From QHWT01 sp963755695 (GTDB lineage: Bacteria; Acidobacteriota; Vicinamibacteria; Vicinamibacterales; 2-12-FULL-66-21), in NCBI GenBank assembly GCA_963755695.1, contig CAVWLB010000001.1, positions 1,116,001-1,180,000 of the forward strand: a stretch of DNA of 64,000 nucleotides, in the 5' to 3' direction. Of this stretch, positions 1 through 8,919 are shown in pieces; position 1 is the stretch's first letter, and every line of letters starts with the position of its first letter. The notes under the pieces were generated by a model. It saw only the letters and a program-made list of their open reading frames with translations, was not told where the DNA came from and did not search any database. Both the position numbers and the translations under genes were made by a program.

Positions 1-1
1 A

Positions 2-442
2 CTCCGGCATCGCGGAGGTCGCATGATGACGCAGGCGATTGGCCTCCTTGCCGGCGTACCATTCATCTTCGTGACGGGATGGACCGGGTCGATCCCGGTG
101 CTGATCCTCGCGATGGCGGGCTTTGGCTACTTCAAGGGACTCTATGACGCGAACATCTGGGCGTCGCTTCACGATGTCGTCCGGACGTCCAGGCGTGCCA
201 GTGCCGTCGGCGCGATGAATGCGGTCGGATGGGTTGGCGGCGGCCTTGCGCCGGTCGCGATCGCCCTCGCCTCCGAGCGTTTCGGCATGAGCGCCTCAAT
301 CAGCGCGAGCTCGATCGTCTACCTCGCTGTTGGAGTGCTGCTCTTACTCGGCATTCGCACGTTCATGCGTCACGGGCCCGAGGCGCTGGTCGCGCCGAAG
401 CCGCGGAACCGCGAAGACGGGGGAGTCAAGGCTTACCGATGA
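2..442 (+). CDS. MFS transporter, C-terminal part (5' end outside window)
   Basis: The frame is open from the first bases to a TGA at 440-442, so only the last ~146 codons of a longer gene are present. The fragment is hydrophobic, with four likely membrane helices (around codons 8-30, 34-56, 68-92 and 98-118) followed by a short basic tail (KPRNREDGG). The loop with Arg-rich VVRTSRRASAVGAMNA between helices is typical of the second half of major facilitator permeases that carry sugars or sugar acids. The ATG of the next gene overlaps the stop by 4 bases (ATGA), so the transporter is probably co-transcribed and translationally coupled with the carbohydrate-active enzyme downstream. It may import products that this enzyme releases (inference). 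Confidence 0.75.
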   Translation, partial: LRHRGGRMMTQAIGLLAGVPFIFVTGWTGSIPVLILAMAGFGYFKGLYDANIWASLHDVVRTSRRASAVGAMNAVGWVGGGLAPVAIALASERFGMSASISASSIVYLAVGVLLLLGIRTFMRHGPEALVAPKPRNREDGGVKAYR

Positions 443-2700
443 TCACATCCGTTCTACTTCCATTGCTCGCACTGATGATGGTGACACGGCAAGCTCCCGC
501 GCCTGCCTCGCCTGTCGTCCGATCGGAATTCATTTTCGAGCGTGCGCCGTTTCCATCGGCGCACGCCTCGACGATCGTGGAGACCGCCGACGGCCTCGTC
601 GCGGCATGGTTTGGCGGCACCGAGGAACGCAATCCCGACGTCGGCATCTGGGTGTCTCGCCGTGATGCCGCCGGCTGGTCGGCCCCCGTCGAGATCGCCG
701 ACGGAGTGCAGGCGGATGGCACGCGCTATCCGTGCTGGAATCCGGTGCTCTTTCAACCGTCGCGGGGCCCGCTGGTCGTCTTCTACAAGATCGGTCCGAG
801 CCCGTCTGAGTGGTGGGGCATGGTGCGCACTTCCGCGGACGCCGGGCGCACGTGGTCGACGGCCACGAAGTTGCCGGAGGGCATCCTCGGCCCGATCCGC
901 GCCAAGCCAATCGAGCTCGACCCCGGTGTCCTTCTGGCTGGATCGAGCACGGAGCACAACGGCTGGGTCGTGCACATGGAGCGCTTCACGGGTTCCTGGA
1001 CGTCAGAATCGCTCTCGTCTCCCTCCTCGTGGACGAAGACGGGCGGGCTCAACGACGCCAACGAGTTCGGCGCGATCCAGCCGACCGTCCTCGTGCATTC
1101 CCCTTCGTCACTCGAAATACTCTGCCGCACCCGTCAGGGCATGATCACCCAGGCGTGGTCCGAGGACGGCGGCCGCACGTGGGGACGGATGACGGCAACC
1201 AGCCTGCCGAACCCGAGTGCCGGGATCGACAGCGTTCGCTTGAGTGACGGGCGGTACCTCCTGGTCTACAACCCCTCGGCCACATCTCGCGGCAAGCTGG
1301 AAGTGGCGCTGTCGACCGACGGCAAGTCGTGGAATTCCGTCGCGGTCCTCGAAGACGCCGCCGGCGAGTATTCCTATCCGGCAATAATCCAGGCTCGCGA
1401 TGGATCCGTGCACGTCACGTACACGTGGAAGCGCGAACGCATCAAGCACGTGGTGCTCGATCCCGCACGACTGGCGTCATCACAGACGTCGGCCTCGAAC
1501 CTCGGATCCGACGCGAATGGGAACCCTCTACGGCGGGCGACGAAGACCGGGCACGTGTCGAATTACGACGAATCCAAGGTGCGGCCATATACGCTGCCCG
1601 ATCCGCTGGTAACCGCGAACGGGCTGCCGGTCCGTGACCCGGCAACATGGATGAAGACGCGACGGCCTGAGATCATCCGGATGTACGAGCGTGATATCTG
1701 GGGCCGCATCCCGGGCAAGACCCCAAAGGTCACGTGGCAGATCGCGGAGACGGACGCTGCGGCGCGAGACGGAACCGCCATCAGGAAGCGCGTCATGGGC
1801 ACAATCGGAAACGGCGCGGATGCGCCGCGGATGAAGCTGACCGTCTACACTCCGGCAACCGTGAAGACGCCGGTACCCTTGATCCTGCTGGTCAATTTCG
1901 GCGGCGGCACCGCTCCGCCCCCGGCAAACGCGCCGTCCGGCGACCCTCCGGTCGCGGCAGAGATCATCGCGCGCGGCTGGGGCTATGCGATGGTTGGCTA
2001 CAACGACATTCAGCCGGATCGCATCAACACGTTCAATCAAGGTGTGATTGGCGCGACGCTCGCGCCGGGCCAGCAGCAGCCGGGCCCCGACGAATGGGGC
2101 ACGGTCAGCGCGTGGTCGTGGGGGGTCAGCCGGATCATCGACTTTCTCGAGACCGACAGGTCAGTCGACGCCAAGCACATCGCAGTCTTCGGTCACTCTC
2201 GGCTGGGCAAGACCGCGCTGTGGGCATCGGCGCTCGACGAACGGATCGCAGCCGTCTACGCGAGCTGCTCGGGAGAGATGGGGGCCGCGCTGGCGCGGCG
2301 GGATTGGGGCGAGACGGTCGACGACATGGCGCAGAACTTTCCATTCTGGTTCGCCGGCAACTTCCAGCAGTGGGTCGGCCAATGGAACAAGATGCCAGTG
2401 GACGCGCACTTGTTGATCGCCCTGAGCGCACCCCGGCCGGTATTCATTACCGGAGGTACGAAGGATCAGTGGGCGGATCCAAAGGGGATGTTCCTGGCCG
2501 GAGTCGCGGCGGGTCCGGTGTATCGGTTGCTTGGAAAAAAAGATCTCGGGATCAGCGAATTACCGGCGCTTGACACGCCCATCATCGACGGTGAGCTCGG
2601 CTGGCACTATCACACCGGAGAACATGCCGCCACGCCCGAAGATTGGAAGGCGTTCCTGGCCTTTCTGGGGAAATATTTTCAATCGAAAGGGGCGAAGTAA
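439..2700 (+). CDS. Secreted sialidase-like (BNR) domain fused to a CE15-type glucuronoyl esterase
   Basis: The 753-residue product starts at the ATG overlapping the MFS stop, where the following residues form a short signal peptide (MITSVLLPLLALMMVT). An upstream extension in the same frame only shadows the MFS gene and was dropped. Residues ~25-345 form a beta-propeller of the sialidase superfamily with Asp boxes SADAGRTW (~132) and SEDGGRTW (~241). Residues ~375-750 are an alpha/beta hydrolase of the carbohydrate esterase 15 type: nucleophile elbow GHSRLGK with Ser587, the SGEMGAA segment, and a WHYH His near residue 725. CE15 enzymes cleave glucuronic-acid esters between xylan and lignin. 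The propeller belongs to the COG4409-like group, whose true substrate is often not sialic acid. The fusion suggests a periplasmic or extracellular glycan-debranching role; the exact substrate is unknown. Confidence 0.85.
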   Translation: MITSVLLPLLALMMVTRQAPAPASPVVRSEFIFERAPFPSAHASTIVETADGLVAAWFGGTEERNPDVGIWVSRRDAAGWSAPVEIADGVQADGTRYPCWNPVLFQPSRGPLVVFYKIGPSPSEWWGMVRTSADAGRTWSTATKLPEGILGPIRAKPIELDPGVLLAGSSTEHNGWVVHMERFTGSWTSESLSSPSSWTKTGGLNDANEFGAIQPTVLVHSPSSLEILCRTRQGMITQAWSEDGGRTWGRMTATSLPNPSAGIDSVRLSDGRYLLVYNPSATSRGKLEVALSTDGKSWNSVAVLEDAAGEYSYPAIIQARDGSVHVTYTWKRERIKHVVLDPARLASSQTSASNLGSDANGNPLRRATKTGHVSNYDESKVRPYTLPDPLVTANGLPVRDPATWMKTRRPEIIRMYERDIWGRIPGKTPKVTWQIAETDAAARDGTAIRKRVMGTIGNGADAPRMKLTVYTPATVKTPVPLILLVNFGGGTAPPPANAPSGDPPVAAEIIARGWGYAMVGYNDIQPDRINTFNQGVIGATLAPGQQQPGPDEWGTVSAWSWGVSRIIDFLETDRSVDAKHIAVFGHSRLGKTALWASALDERIAAVYASCSGEMGAALARRDWGETVDDMAQNFPFWFAGNFQQWVGQWNKMPVDAHLLIALSAPRPVFITGGTKDQWADPKGMFLAGVAAGPVYRLLGKKDLGISELPALDTPIIDGELGWHYHTGEHAATPEDWKAFLAFLGKYFQSKGAK

Positions 2701-2760
2701 GAGCCGAGGGGCGAGGGGCGAGGGGCGAGGGGCGAGAGGCGAACGGCGAGGGCGAGGGCA
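2701..2760 (+). repeat. Heptamer array R1 (unit GGGGCGA)
   Basis: Immediately after the stop codon at 2700, the heptamer GGGGCGA is repeated about four times in perfect form and then degenerates (GAGGCGA, ACGGCGA). The same unit occurs in opposite orientation at 3304-3359, on the other side of the DUF523 gene. It belongs to the window-wide family of intergenic short tandem arrays described under findings. Confidence 0.8.
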
Positions 2761-2782
2761 GCGGCGGTGCTATCCTCGCACT

Positions 2783-3277
2783 ATGGAGAGAGTCCTCGTC
2801 AGCGCTTGCTTGATTGGAGCGAAGGTGCGTTACCACGGCGGCGATGCGCGTTCAGAGCATCCCGTGCTCCGCCGCTGGCAGGAAGAAGGACGGCTGATCG
2901 CGGTCTGCCCCGAGCGGGACGGGGGACTGCCGACACCCCGCCCGCCCGCGGAGATCGTTGGCGGCAAAGGCGGACATGGAGTCTTGAAGAAACTGGCGAT
3001 CGTGCGCACTCGCGAAGGGAAGGACATTACGGATGCGTTTGTTCACGGCGCCGAGGAAGCCCTCGAGGCAGCGCGTGCGGAGGGCATTCACATAGCGGTT
3101 CTCAAAGACGGCAGCCCGTCCTGCGGCTCGACGTTTACCTACGACGGATCCTTCACCGGTGGGCGCGTCGCGAAGGCCGGCGTCACCGCAGCCCTCCTGA
3201 AGCAAAATGGAATTTGCGTTTTCAGCGAGACGCAAATCGATGCAGCCAATGAGTACTTGCGGAATCTTCAGAGTTGA
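2783..3277 (+). CDS. tudS: DUF523 family protein, TudS-type [4Fe-4S] thio(ura)cil desulfurase
   Basis: The 164-residue protein matches the DUF523 (YbbK) family along its whole length. The three invariant cysteines are present: Cys9 in VSACLIG, Cys42 in VCPE and Cys114 in SPSCG. In characterised TudS proteins these ligate a [4Fe-4S] cluster that removes sulfur from 2-thiouracil; the role here is inferred from that family. The GGLPTPRPPAEI loop after CPE is also typical. The ATG at 2783 is chosen because the family starts with this short Val-Ser-Ala-Cys strand; residues upstream in the frame come from the repeat array and are not conserved. No strong Shine-Dalgarno is visible. The gene stands alone between two inverted heptamer arrays. 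Confidence 0.85.
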   Translation: MERVLVSACLIGAKVRYHGGDARSEHPVLRRWQEEGRLIAVCPERDGGLPTPRPPAEIVGGKGGHGVLKKLAIVRTREGKDITDAFVHGAEEALEAARAEGIHIAVLKDGSPSCGSTFTYDGSFTGGRVAKAGVTAALLKQNGICVFSETQIDAANEYLRNLQS

Positions 3278-3303
3278 TGGAAGTGCGTCCACCGTCTCGG
3301 ACT

Positions 3304-3359
3304 TCGCCCTTCGCCTCCCGCCCCTCGCCGCTCGCCTCTCGCTCCTCGGGCCCTCGCGC
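3304..3359 (-). repeat. Heptamer array R2 (unit TCGCCNC), inverted relative to R1
   Basis: Seven to eight consecutive heptamers (TCGCCCT, TCGCCTC, CCGCCCC, TCGCCGC, TCGCCTC, TCGCTCC and others) fill the gap between tudS and efpL. Read on the minus strand, the unit is the GGGGCGA/GAGGCGA unit of R1, so the DUF523 gene is bracketed by inverted copies. Confidence 0.75.
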
Positions 3360-3373
3360 TAGAATGACCAGTC

Positions 3374-3946
3374 ATGGCTTTGATCGAAGCAATTGAAATC
3401 AAGCGGAAGATGTTCTTCGAGTTCGAAGGTGCCCCGTATCACTGTCTCGACGTCGACGTGTCGAAGCCGACGGCGCGTGGCGGCCAGACGCTGGTGCGGA
3501 TCAAGATGCGCAACCTGCTGACGCGGGCGGTGTTCGACAAGACCTTCAAGGCAGGCGAGAAGTTCAGCGAACCGGATCTGGCAGTCATCTCCGCGACCTT
3601 TCTCTACGCAGACAGTGACGGTTATCACTTCATGGACCAGGACACGTTCGAGACGCTCACCCTGCGCGCCGACACCATCGGGGACGACCGGCAGCTGCTC
3701 GTCGACAATCTCGGGGTGCAGATCCAGAAGTACAACGGCAACCCGATTGGCGTGCAGTTTCCGCCGCATGTCGAACTCAGGGTGACCGACACCGAACCGG
3801 GCATCCGCGGGGATACGGCGAGCGGCGGCGTTACCAAGCAGGCCACCCTCGAGACCGGCCTGTCCATCCGCGTGCCGCTCTTCATCAAGGAAGGGGAAAA
3901 GGTGAAGGTGCACACCGAGACCCGGGAGTTCGCGGGTAGGGCGTGA
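3374..3946 (+). CDS. efpL: Elongation factor P-like protein, EfpL/YeiP subfamily
   Basis: The 190-residue product has the three beta-barrel domains of EF-P (KOW-like ~1-65, OB ~66-125, C-terminal OB ~130-190). It contacts stalled ribosomes and helps peptide-bond formation at difficult sequences such as polyproline. The loop that carries the modified Lys or Arg in canonical EF-P reads PTARGGQ, with Arg35 at the tip and two extra residues compared with E. coli EF-P. This matches the SPTARGA loop of E. coli YeiP (EfpL). The C-terminus (TREFAGRA) also resembles that of YeiP. I therefore assign it to EfpL rather than to canonical EF-P. No modification enzyme gene lies nearby. It is followed after 34 bases by a protease gene that may be co-transcribed. 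Confidence 0.85.
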   Translation: MALIEAIEIKRKMFFEFEGAPYHCLDVDVSKPTARGGQTLVRIKMRNLLTRAVFDKTFKAGEKFSEPDLAVISATFLYADSDGYHFMDQDTFETLTLRADTIGDDRQLLVDNLGVQIQKYNGNPIGVQFPPHVELRVTDTEPGIRGDTASGGVTKQATLETGLSIRVPLFIKEGEKVKVHTETREFAGRA

Positions 3947-3980
3947 CCACCGAAACCGGGGTGCGAACGGGCACCCGACA

Positions 3981-4841
3981 ATGACACTCCTGCTCGTGCT
4001 GGCGTCGATTGGGCTGCTGGCGCCGGCTGCACCGGCTGCGAGTCGCGTGCCCTTCGTGTGGACGCCAGGGCAGATCGAAATCGCTGTCCGGGTGGGTGAG
4101 GCGCCGGCGACATTTCTCCTCGATACGGGTTCGGAGTTTTCGGTCGTCAGCTCGCGGCTCGCGGCACAGCTCGGCCTGCAGACGTCGCAGGAACACGGGC
4201 GCGCCTTCGCCGACGACATCGAGATCGACGTCGGCGGCGTGCGTCTGCCGCACCAGCGCGTGATGGTGATGCCGTTCGACGACTACTACGCCCGCGGACG
4301 GGAGATCGACGGCTTGATTGGCTACGATCTGTTCGCGCGGTTCACGGTCTGCATCGATTTCAGGGCGCGCGCGCTGACCATCTGGCAGCCATCGGCCTTT
4401 CGCACGCCGAAGGCGGTCATTCAGGTGCCCATCAAGTTTGCCGGCCGCTTGCCGGTGGTCGATGCGCTGCTGTTGCAGTCCGATCGCGCGAAGTGGCCGG
4501 TGCAGTTGATGGTGGACACCGGCGCGTCGCAAGGCATCATTCTTCGCTATCCGTTTGCGAACGACCACGGGCTCCTGGACCTGGCCGGCCAGACGGACAC
4601 CACCGCGCCCAGCCTGGCGGATGGTGAGCTTCGTCTTCGCGAGGTTCCCATCGAACAGGTGCAGCTCGCAGCCTGGACGTTCGATCGGCCGCCGGTTCTG
4701 GCCCACGCCGAGCCACGGGGATCCGGCGCGTATACAGCAACCGATGGTCTGATTGGCAACGCGCTGCTATCCCGATTCACCCTGTTCGTCGACTATCCCC
4801 GCAAGCGCCTCCTCCTGCAGCCAGCGGCCATCAAGCGTTAG
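3981..4841 (+). CDS. Exported retropepsin-like aspartic protease with two DTG domains
   Basis: The 286-residue protein begins with an obvious signal peptide (hydrophobic stretch LLLVLASIGLLAPAAPA, cleavage near residue 20). Two retropepsin-like half-domains follow. The first has FLLDTGS (Asp48-Thr-Gly) and the flap-like IDGLIGYDL near residue 110; the second has LMVDTGA (Asp179-Thr-Gly) and DGLIGNALL near residue 258. Both catalytic triads are intact, so the protein may form an internal pseudodimer as pepsins do. It is probably periplasmic. Aspartyl-protease-domain proteins of this kind are frequent in Acidobacteriota and their substrates are mostly unknown. The start at 3981 is the only ATG giving a full signal peptide. 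Confidence 0.85.
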   Translation: MTLLLVLASIGLLAPAAPAASRVPFVWTPGQIEIAVRVGEAPATFLLDTGSEFSVVSSRLAAQLGLQTSQEHGRAFADDIEIDVGGVRLPHQRVMVMPFDDYYARGREIDGLIGYDLFARFTVCIDFRARALTIWQPSAFRTPKAVIQVPIKFAGRLPVVDALLLQSDRAKWPVQLMVDTGASQGIILRYPFANDHGLLDLAGQTDTTAPSLADGELRLREVPIEQVQLAAWTFDRPPVLAHAEPRGSGAYTATDGLIGNALLSRFTLFVDYPRKRLLLQPAAIKR

Positions 4842-4950
4842 TCAGGCGATCCTCGAAACCCGGATTGACGTGGTTTCCTCTTGTCGCGACGCCCCGAAAT
4901 GCCTGATCATGCGCGCGGCGGGACCTCTTCTCCCCGCCAGAGAAGGTCGA

Positions 4951-7900
4951 ATGATGCGGACCAGGGACATGCTCCTTGCCGTGGGGGCTTTGATCGCCGT
5001 CGCCATTCCGGCTGCGGCGCAGACGCAGATCACCACCGCCGTCATCGAAGGCGTCGTCGTCGACGCCAGCGGCGCGGTGCTGCCCGGCGTCGACGTCGAG
5101 GTTCGCAACGTCGACACGAACTTCACGCGTACGCTGACGACCGATCGCGACGGGCCGGTTCGTCGGCGCTGCAGCTGCCGCCCGGCCGCTACACGGTGAC
5201 GTTCAAGCTCTCCGGACTTCGCGACCGCTCGTGCAGGAGAACGTGCTGGTCACCGTCGGCGAAGTCGGTCCGGCTGAATCGCGACGATGAAGAGTCTCGG
5301 GCGTGGCCGAAACCGTGACGGTCACGACCCAGTCGCCGGCCGTCGAGATCGACGCGCACCGCCGCGGCGAGCACGCTCAACGAGACGGACGATCGAGACC
5401 ACGCCGATTCTCGGCCGCAAGTTCGAGGATCTGCTGACGCTGACGCCCGGCGTCAGCGTCGTGCAGGGCCCGGACGGCGACGAGATCACGTTCGCCGGCC
5501 AGCGCGGCGTGTTCAACAACATCAGCCTCGACGGCGGCGACTACAACAACGGCTTCTTCGGCGAGCAGGTGGGCGGCCAGCGCGCGGCGATCGACATCAC
5601 GCTCGAAGCGGTCAAGGAATTCCAGGTCGTCGCGACCGGCGCCAGCGCCGAGTTCGGCCGCACCGCCGGCGGCGTCGTCAACGTCATCACCAAGTCGGGC
5701 ACCAACGACGTGCACGGCAGCCTGTTCCACTACCAGCGCCTCGAGGGGCTGACCTCGAACACCTCGGACGGCAAGCCGCTCGACCGATTTCCATCGCGAG
5801 CAGTTCGGCGGCACGGTCGGCGGCCCGATCGTGCAAGGACAAGGCGTTCTACTTCGTCGCGCTCGAGGGCATCCGCGAGAATCTGCTGCGGCCGAACCTG
5901 TCGGAGGCGATCGGCACGCCGTGCCCGGTGCAGCGCGCCGACGCTCGGCGCCAACGAAGCGCTGATCAACGGCAGCGCCGACTGCCAGCGCCTGGCGCTG
6001 CTCAACTTCTTCCAGACCACGCGCGGCCAGGACGAAGGGCAGCCGGTCAAGCACACGGTCAACAACAACGCGCTGCTCGGCGAAGATGCGACTGGAACGT
6101 CAGTCGCCGGCCAACAACCTGTCGGTCTCGTACAACTTCGACTACTCGAAGAACGCGAACCAGACCTTCGACGTGCCGACCTACGGCAACGTCCGCCAAC
6201 GGCACCGAAGGGCCCGTCGAAGATCAACATCTGTCAACCTCAACCTGTTCAGCACGCTGACCGCCAACAAGCTGAACGAGTTCCACGTCACCTACTCGCG
6301 CGAGAATCGGCCGCGCTCCGCCACTCCGTCGCCGATTCCCGCCGACACCGGCGATCGGGTTCGGCCCGTCGTTCCGCTTCGGCAACCCGTTCTTCCTGGC
6401 GCCGAACGTCGACGAGCTGGTGAAGCGGTTTCAGGTGAAGGACAACTTCTCGATCGTCACCGGGCGGCACACGATCAAGACCGGCGGCGAGTGGCTGCAC
6501 ACCAACAACACCCAGGTGTTCCGCGGCTTCTTCGAGGGCCGCTACCTGTTCGACAGCGTGGCGGCTTCCTGCGCTACGCCTCGCCGCGCGGCGGCCGGCG
6601 GCTTCGGACCGAACACCGTCGGCTGCTCGGACGGCATCGTACGTCACGGCGCCCGCAGACCTGTCCCGCGGGAGCGACGACCGACCGGCGGCCCGCTCCT
6701 CTTCTATCTGCAGAGCAGCAGCCCGGACGGCATCGCGCGCGACGCCGCCGGCGCATCCGACATCAACAACGAGGAGTTCGCGCTGTTCGTCCAGGACAAG
6801 CTGGCAGGCCGGCCACGGCCTGACGCTCGACTACGGCCTGCGCTGGGACGCGCAGCTGATGCCGGAGACGGTCGATCCGACGACGACCGCGTATCGCGCC
6901 GTTCCTGAACGATCCCGCGGTTCCCGTCCGACGGCACGATTCCGGACCAGTGGAAGCAGTTCCAGCCGCGCGGCGGCTTCGCGTGGGACGTCGGCGACAG
7001 AGGGGCAAGATCGGTCGTCCGCGGCAGCGCCGGCGTCTTACTACGCGCGGCAGAACATGCTGAGCCAGGTCGGCTCGGTGACGACCAACGGCATCCAGCA
7101 GAAGAGCGACTTCCGGGACACGTCGTTCACCGCGTTCGCCGACATGCCGGTGTGGCCGAACCTGCTGCGCGCCGAGCGCCGTCGCCGCCGGGCACGTTCC
7201 CGCTCTTCACCGGCGTCCGCGTCTTCGATCGCGACTACCAGAATCCGCGCATCTACAGCTTCAACGCCGGATTCGAGCGCGAGCTGGCGCCGAGCCTCGG
7301 CGGCGTACGTCGATTTCACCGTTGCGAAGGGCGATGCACCTGACGCGGTTCCTGAACTACAACGTCCACGGCACCGCCGCGGCGGCCAACCAGCCGCCGA
7401 CGCGCGACACGACGACCTATACCGGCGCCAATCCGTTCGAGCCCGCAGCTGGGCGACGTGTTCGTGACCAACAGCCGCGGGCGCTCGGGCTCTATCGCGG
7501 CGCGACGCTTCGGCGTGCGCAAGCGCTTCTCGCAGAACTACCAGCTCGAAGGCGAACTACGTCCTGTCGAAGGACGAAGACGACGACTCGAACGAGCGCG
7601 ATCCGTTCACCGATCGCTCGTTCAACTTCTACGACCTGAGCCTGGACTACGGGCCGTCGGATCGCGACATCCGGCACAAGTTCAACTTCTTCACCTACGT
7701 GCGAGCTGCCGCGAGCAGTTCCTGGTCAACGTCCGCATGCAGGCGCGCACCGCGCAGCCGATCACCACGTCGCCGCGCGTGCTGAACGGCAACGATCGCG
7801 GCCGCAACTGGGACCGGAAGGACAACGACGTACTTCTCGCTCGACTGGCGCCTGCAGCGGCCGTTCACAGTTCGGGGACGCACCGAGATCATCCCGAGCC

Positions 7901-8040
7901 TCGAGATGTTCAACACGTTCAACAACGCCAACAACGTCAACCCGCTGACGACGCCGGCGCTGTTCAACTTCGACGGCTTCCTGCGGCAGGGCGTGGGCGA
8001 TCCGCGCCAGGTGCAGCTGGCGGTGAAGGTCACGTTCTAG
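4951..8040 (+). pseudogene. Oar-like TonB-dependent outer-membrane receptor, broken by many single-base insertions
   Basis: The coding path is clear but jumps frame repeatedly. It starts at ATG 4951 with a signal peptide (LLAVGALIAVAIPAAAQ) and a carboxypeptidase-regulatory-like beta-sandwich (IEGVVVDASGAVLPGVDVEV, ~25-100). A plug region follows (FEDLLTLTPGV, then VNVITKSGTN), and the beta-barrel ends at the terminal Phe of VKVTF before TAG 8038-8040. Restoring the frame requires removing about 40 extra bases, singly or in pairs, between ~5155 and ~7830; I found no place that clearly required adding a base. The corrected protein would be ~1015 residues, normal for Oar-like receptors. Sequence before 5150 and after 7831 reads cleanly. 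The pattern suggests locally unpolished long-read sequence rather than decay. Such receptors transport large substrates, often oligosaccharides or peptides. Confidence 0.85.
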
Positions 8041-8777
8041 CGAGACGACGAGCGCGCGGGGCTCTCGAGCGCCGCGACGAGCCCCGCGATACCCTCGAGC
8101 GAGGGCCGTTCGATGAGACGGTCCTTCGCTTCCTCCGGCACGTCGGCGTGTTCGTGCGCCCAGCTCAGGGCGGCGGGCACGTAGACGGCGCGTCCGCCGA
8201 TGTCGATCACCGGCAGCACGTCGGACCTGAGGGAATTGCCGATCATCAGGAAGCGCTGGGGATCGATCCCGTAGCGTGCAAGGATCGACGCGTAGACGTG
8301 TGAGGTCTTGTGGCTGACCACCTCGACGTGCTTGAAAAAGGGTTGGAGGCCTGACCGCTCGAGCTTGGAGGTCTGGTGTAGCAGGTCTCCCTTGGTGATC
8401 AGCATCAGCGGATGCGTTGCCGAGAGCGACGCGACCGCCTCGCGCGCACTCTCGAAGAGCTCGATCTCTTCGCTCAGCATTTCCTTCGCGAGCTGGATCA
8501 AGTCTGCCAGATCGCTCCCCGCGACCCGACCACCGGTGAGGTCGATGGCGGTCTCAATCAGTGACAAGGTAAAGCTCGACACCCCGTACCCGTAATAGTC
8601 GATGTTCTCGATCTCAGTGCGGTTGATGCGCTCCTCGATCTCATCGTCGCCGAGGTCGACGCCGGCGGATGTCAGCAGCCGCCTGAACCTTTCGCGCGCG
8701 TACCGATAGCTTCGTTCGTTGTGCCAGAGCGTGTCGTCGCCGTCGAACGCGATCAGATCGAAGCCAAAGCCAAGCAT
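8037..8777 (-). CDS. HAD-superfamily hydrolase
   Basis: The 246-residue protein has the four haloacid dehalogenase motifs: motif I DGDDTLW with nucleophile Asp12 and acid Asp14, motif II MLITKGD near 125, motif III Lys in VSHKTS near 153, and motif IV GNSLRSD near 175. A helical C1-type cap lies between motifs I and II. The overall pattern (FDGDDTLWHNE, MIGNSLRSDVLP) is that of phosphoglycolate-phosphatase-like members whose substrate is generally unknown. The stop overlaps that of the receptor gene in convergent orientation by a few bases. It is divergent from the permease at 8920, with an octamer array between them. Confidence 0.85.
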   Translation of the reverse strand: MLGFGFDLIAFDGDDTLWHNERSYRYARERFRRLLTSAGVDLGDDEIEERINRTEIENIDYYGYGVSSFTLSLIETAIDLTGGRVAGSDLADLIQLAKEMLSEEIELFESAREAVASLSATHPLMLITKGDLLHQTSKLERSGLQPFFKHVEVVSHKTSHVYASILARYGIDPQRFLMIGNSLRSDVLPVIDIGGRAVYVPAALSWAHEHADVPEEAKDRLIERPSLEGIAGLVAALESPARSSSR

Positions 8778-8794
8778 GAAGGCACTATAGTACA

Positions 8795-8866
8795 GGTTCT
8801 CGGGTTCTCGGGTTCTCGGGTTCTCGGGTTCTCGGGTTCTCAGGTTCTCAGGTTCTCAGGTTCTCG
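8795..8866. repeat. Octamer array R3 (GGTTCTCG/A x 9)
   Basis: Nine uninterrupted 8-base units occupy 8795-8866: GGTTCTCG five times, GGTTCTCA three times, GGTTCTCG once. It sits between the divergent start codons of the HAD gene (8777) and the permease (8920), so it lies in the 5' regions of both. It is the most regular member of the family and the only clear period-8 one. Confidence 0.9.
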
Positions 8867-8919
8867 GTTCGCTGATAAATTCCAACCAGTCGCCGCGTCA
8901 GGCGTTCAACAGGTGGGCG

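Noticed and set aside
4951..8040. Programmed frameshifting in the TonB receptor
   Set aside because: Dozens of irregular sites without slippery sequences cannot be programmed; insertion errors or decay explain them.
8795..8866. CRISPR-like array
   Set aside because: Units are 8 bases with no spacers and no cas genes nearby; it is a simple tandem repeat.
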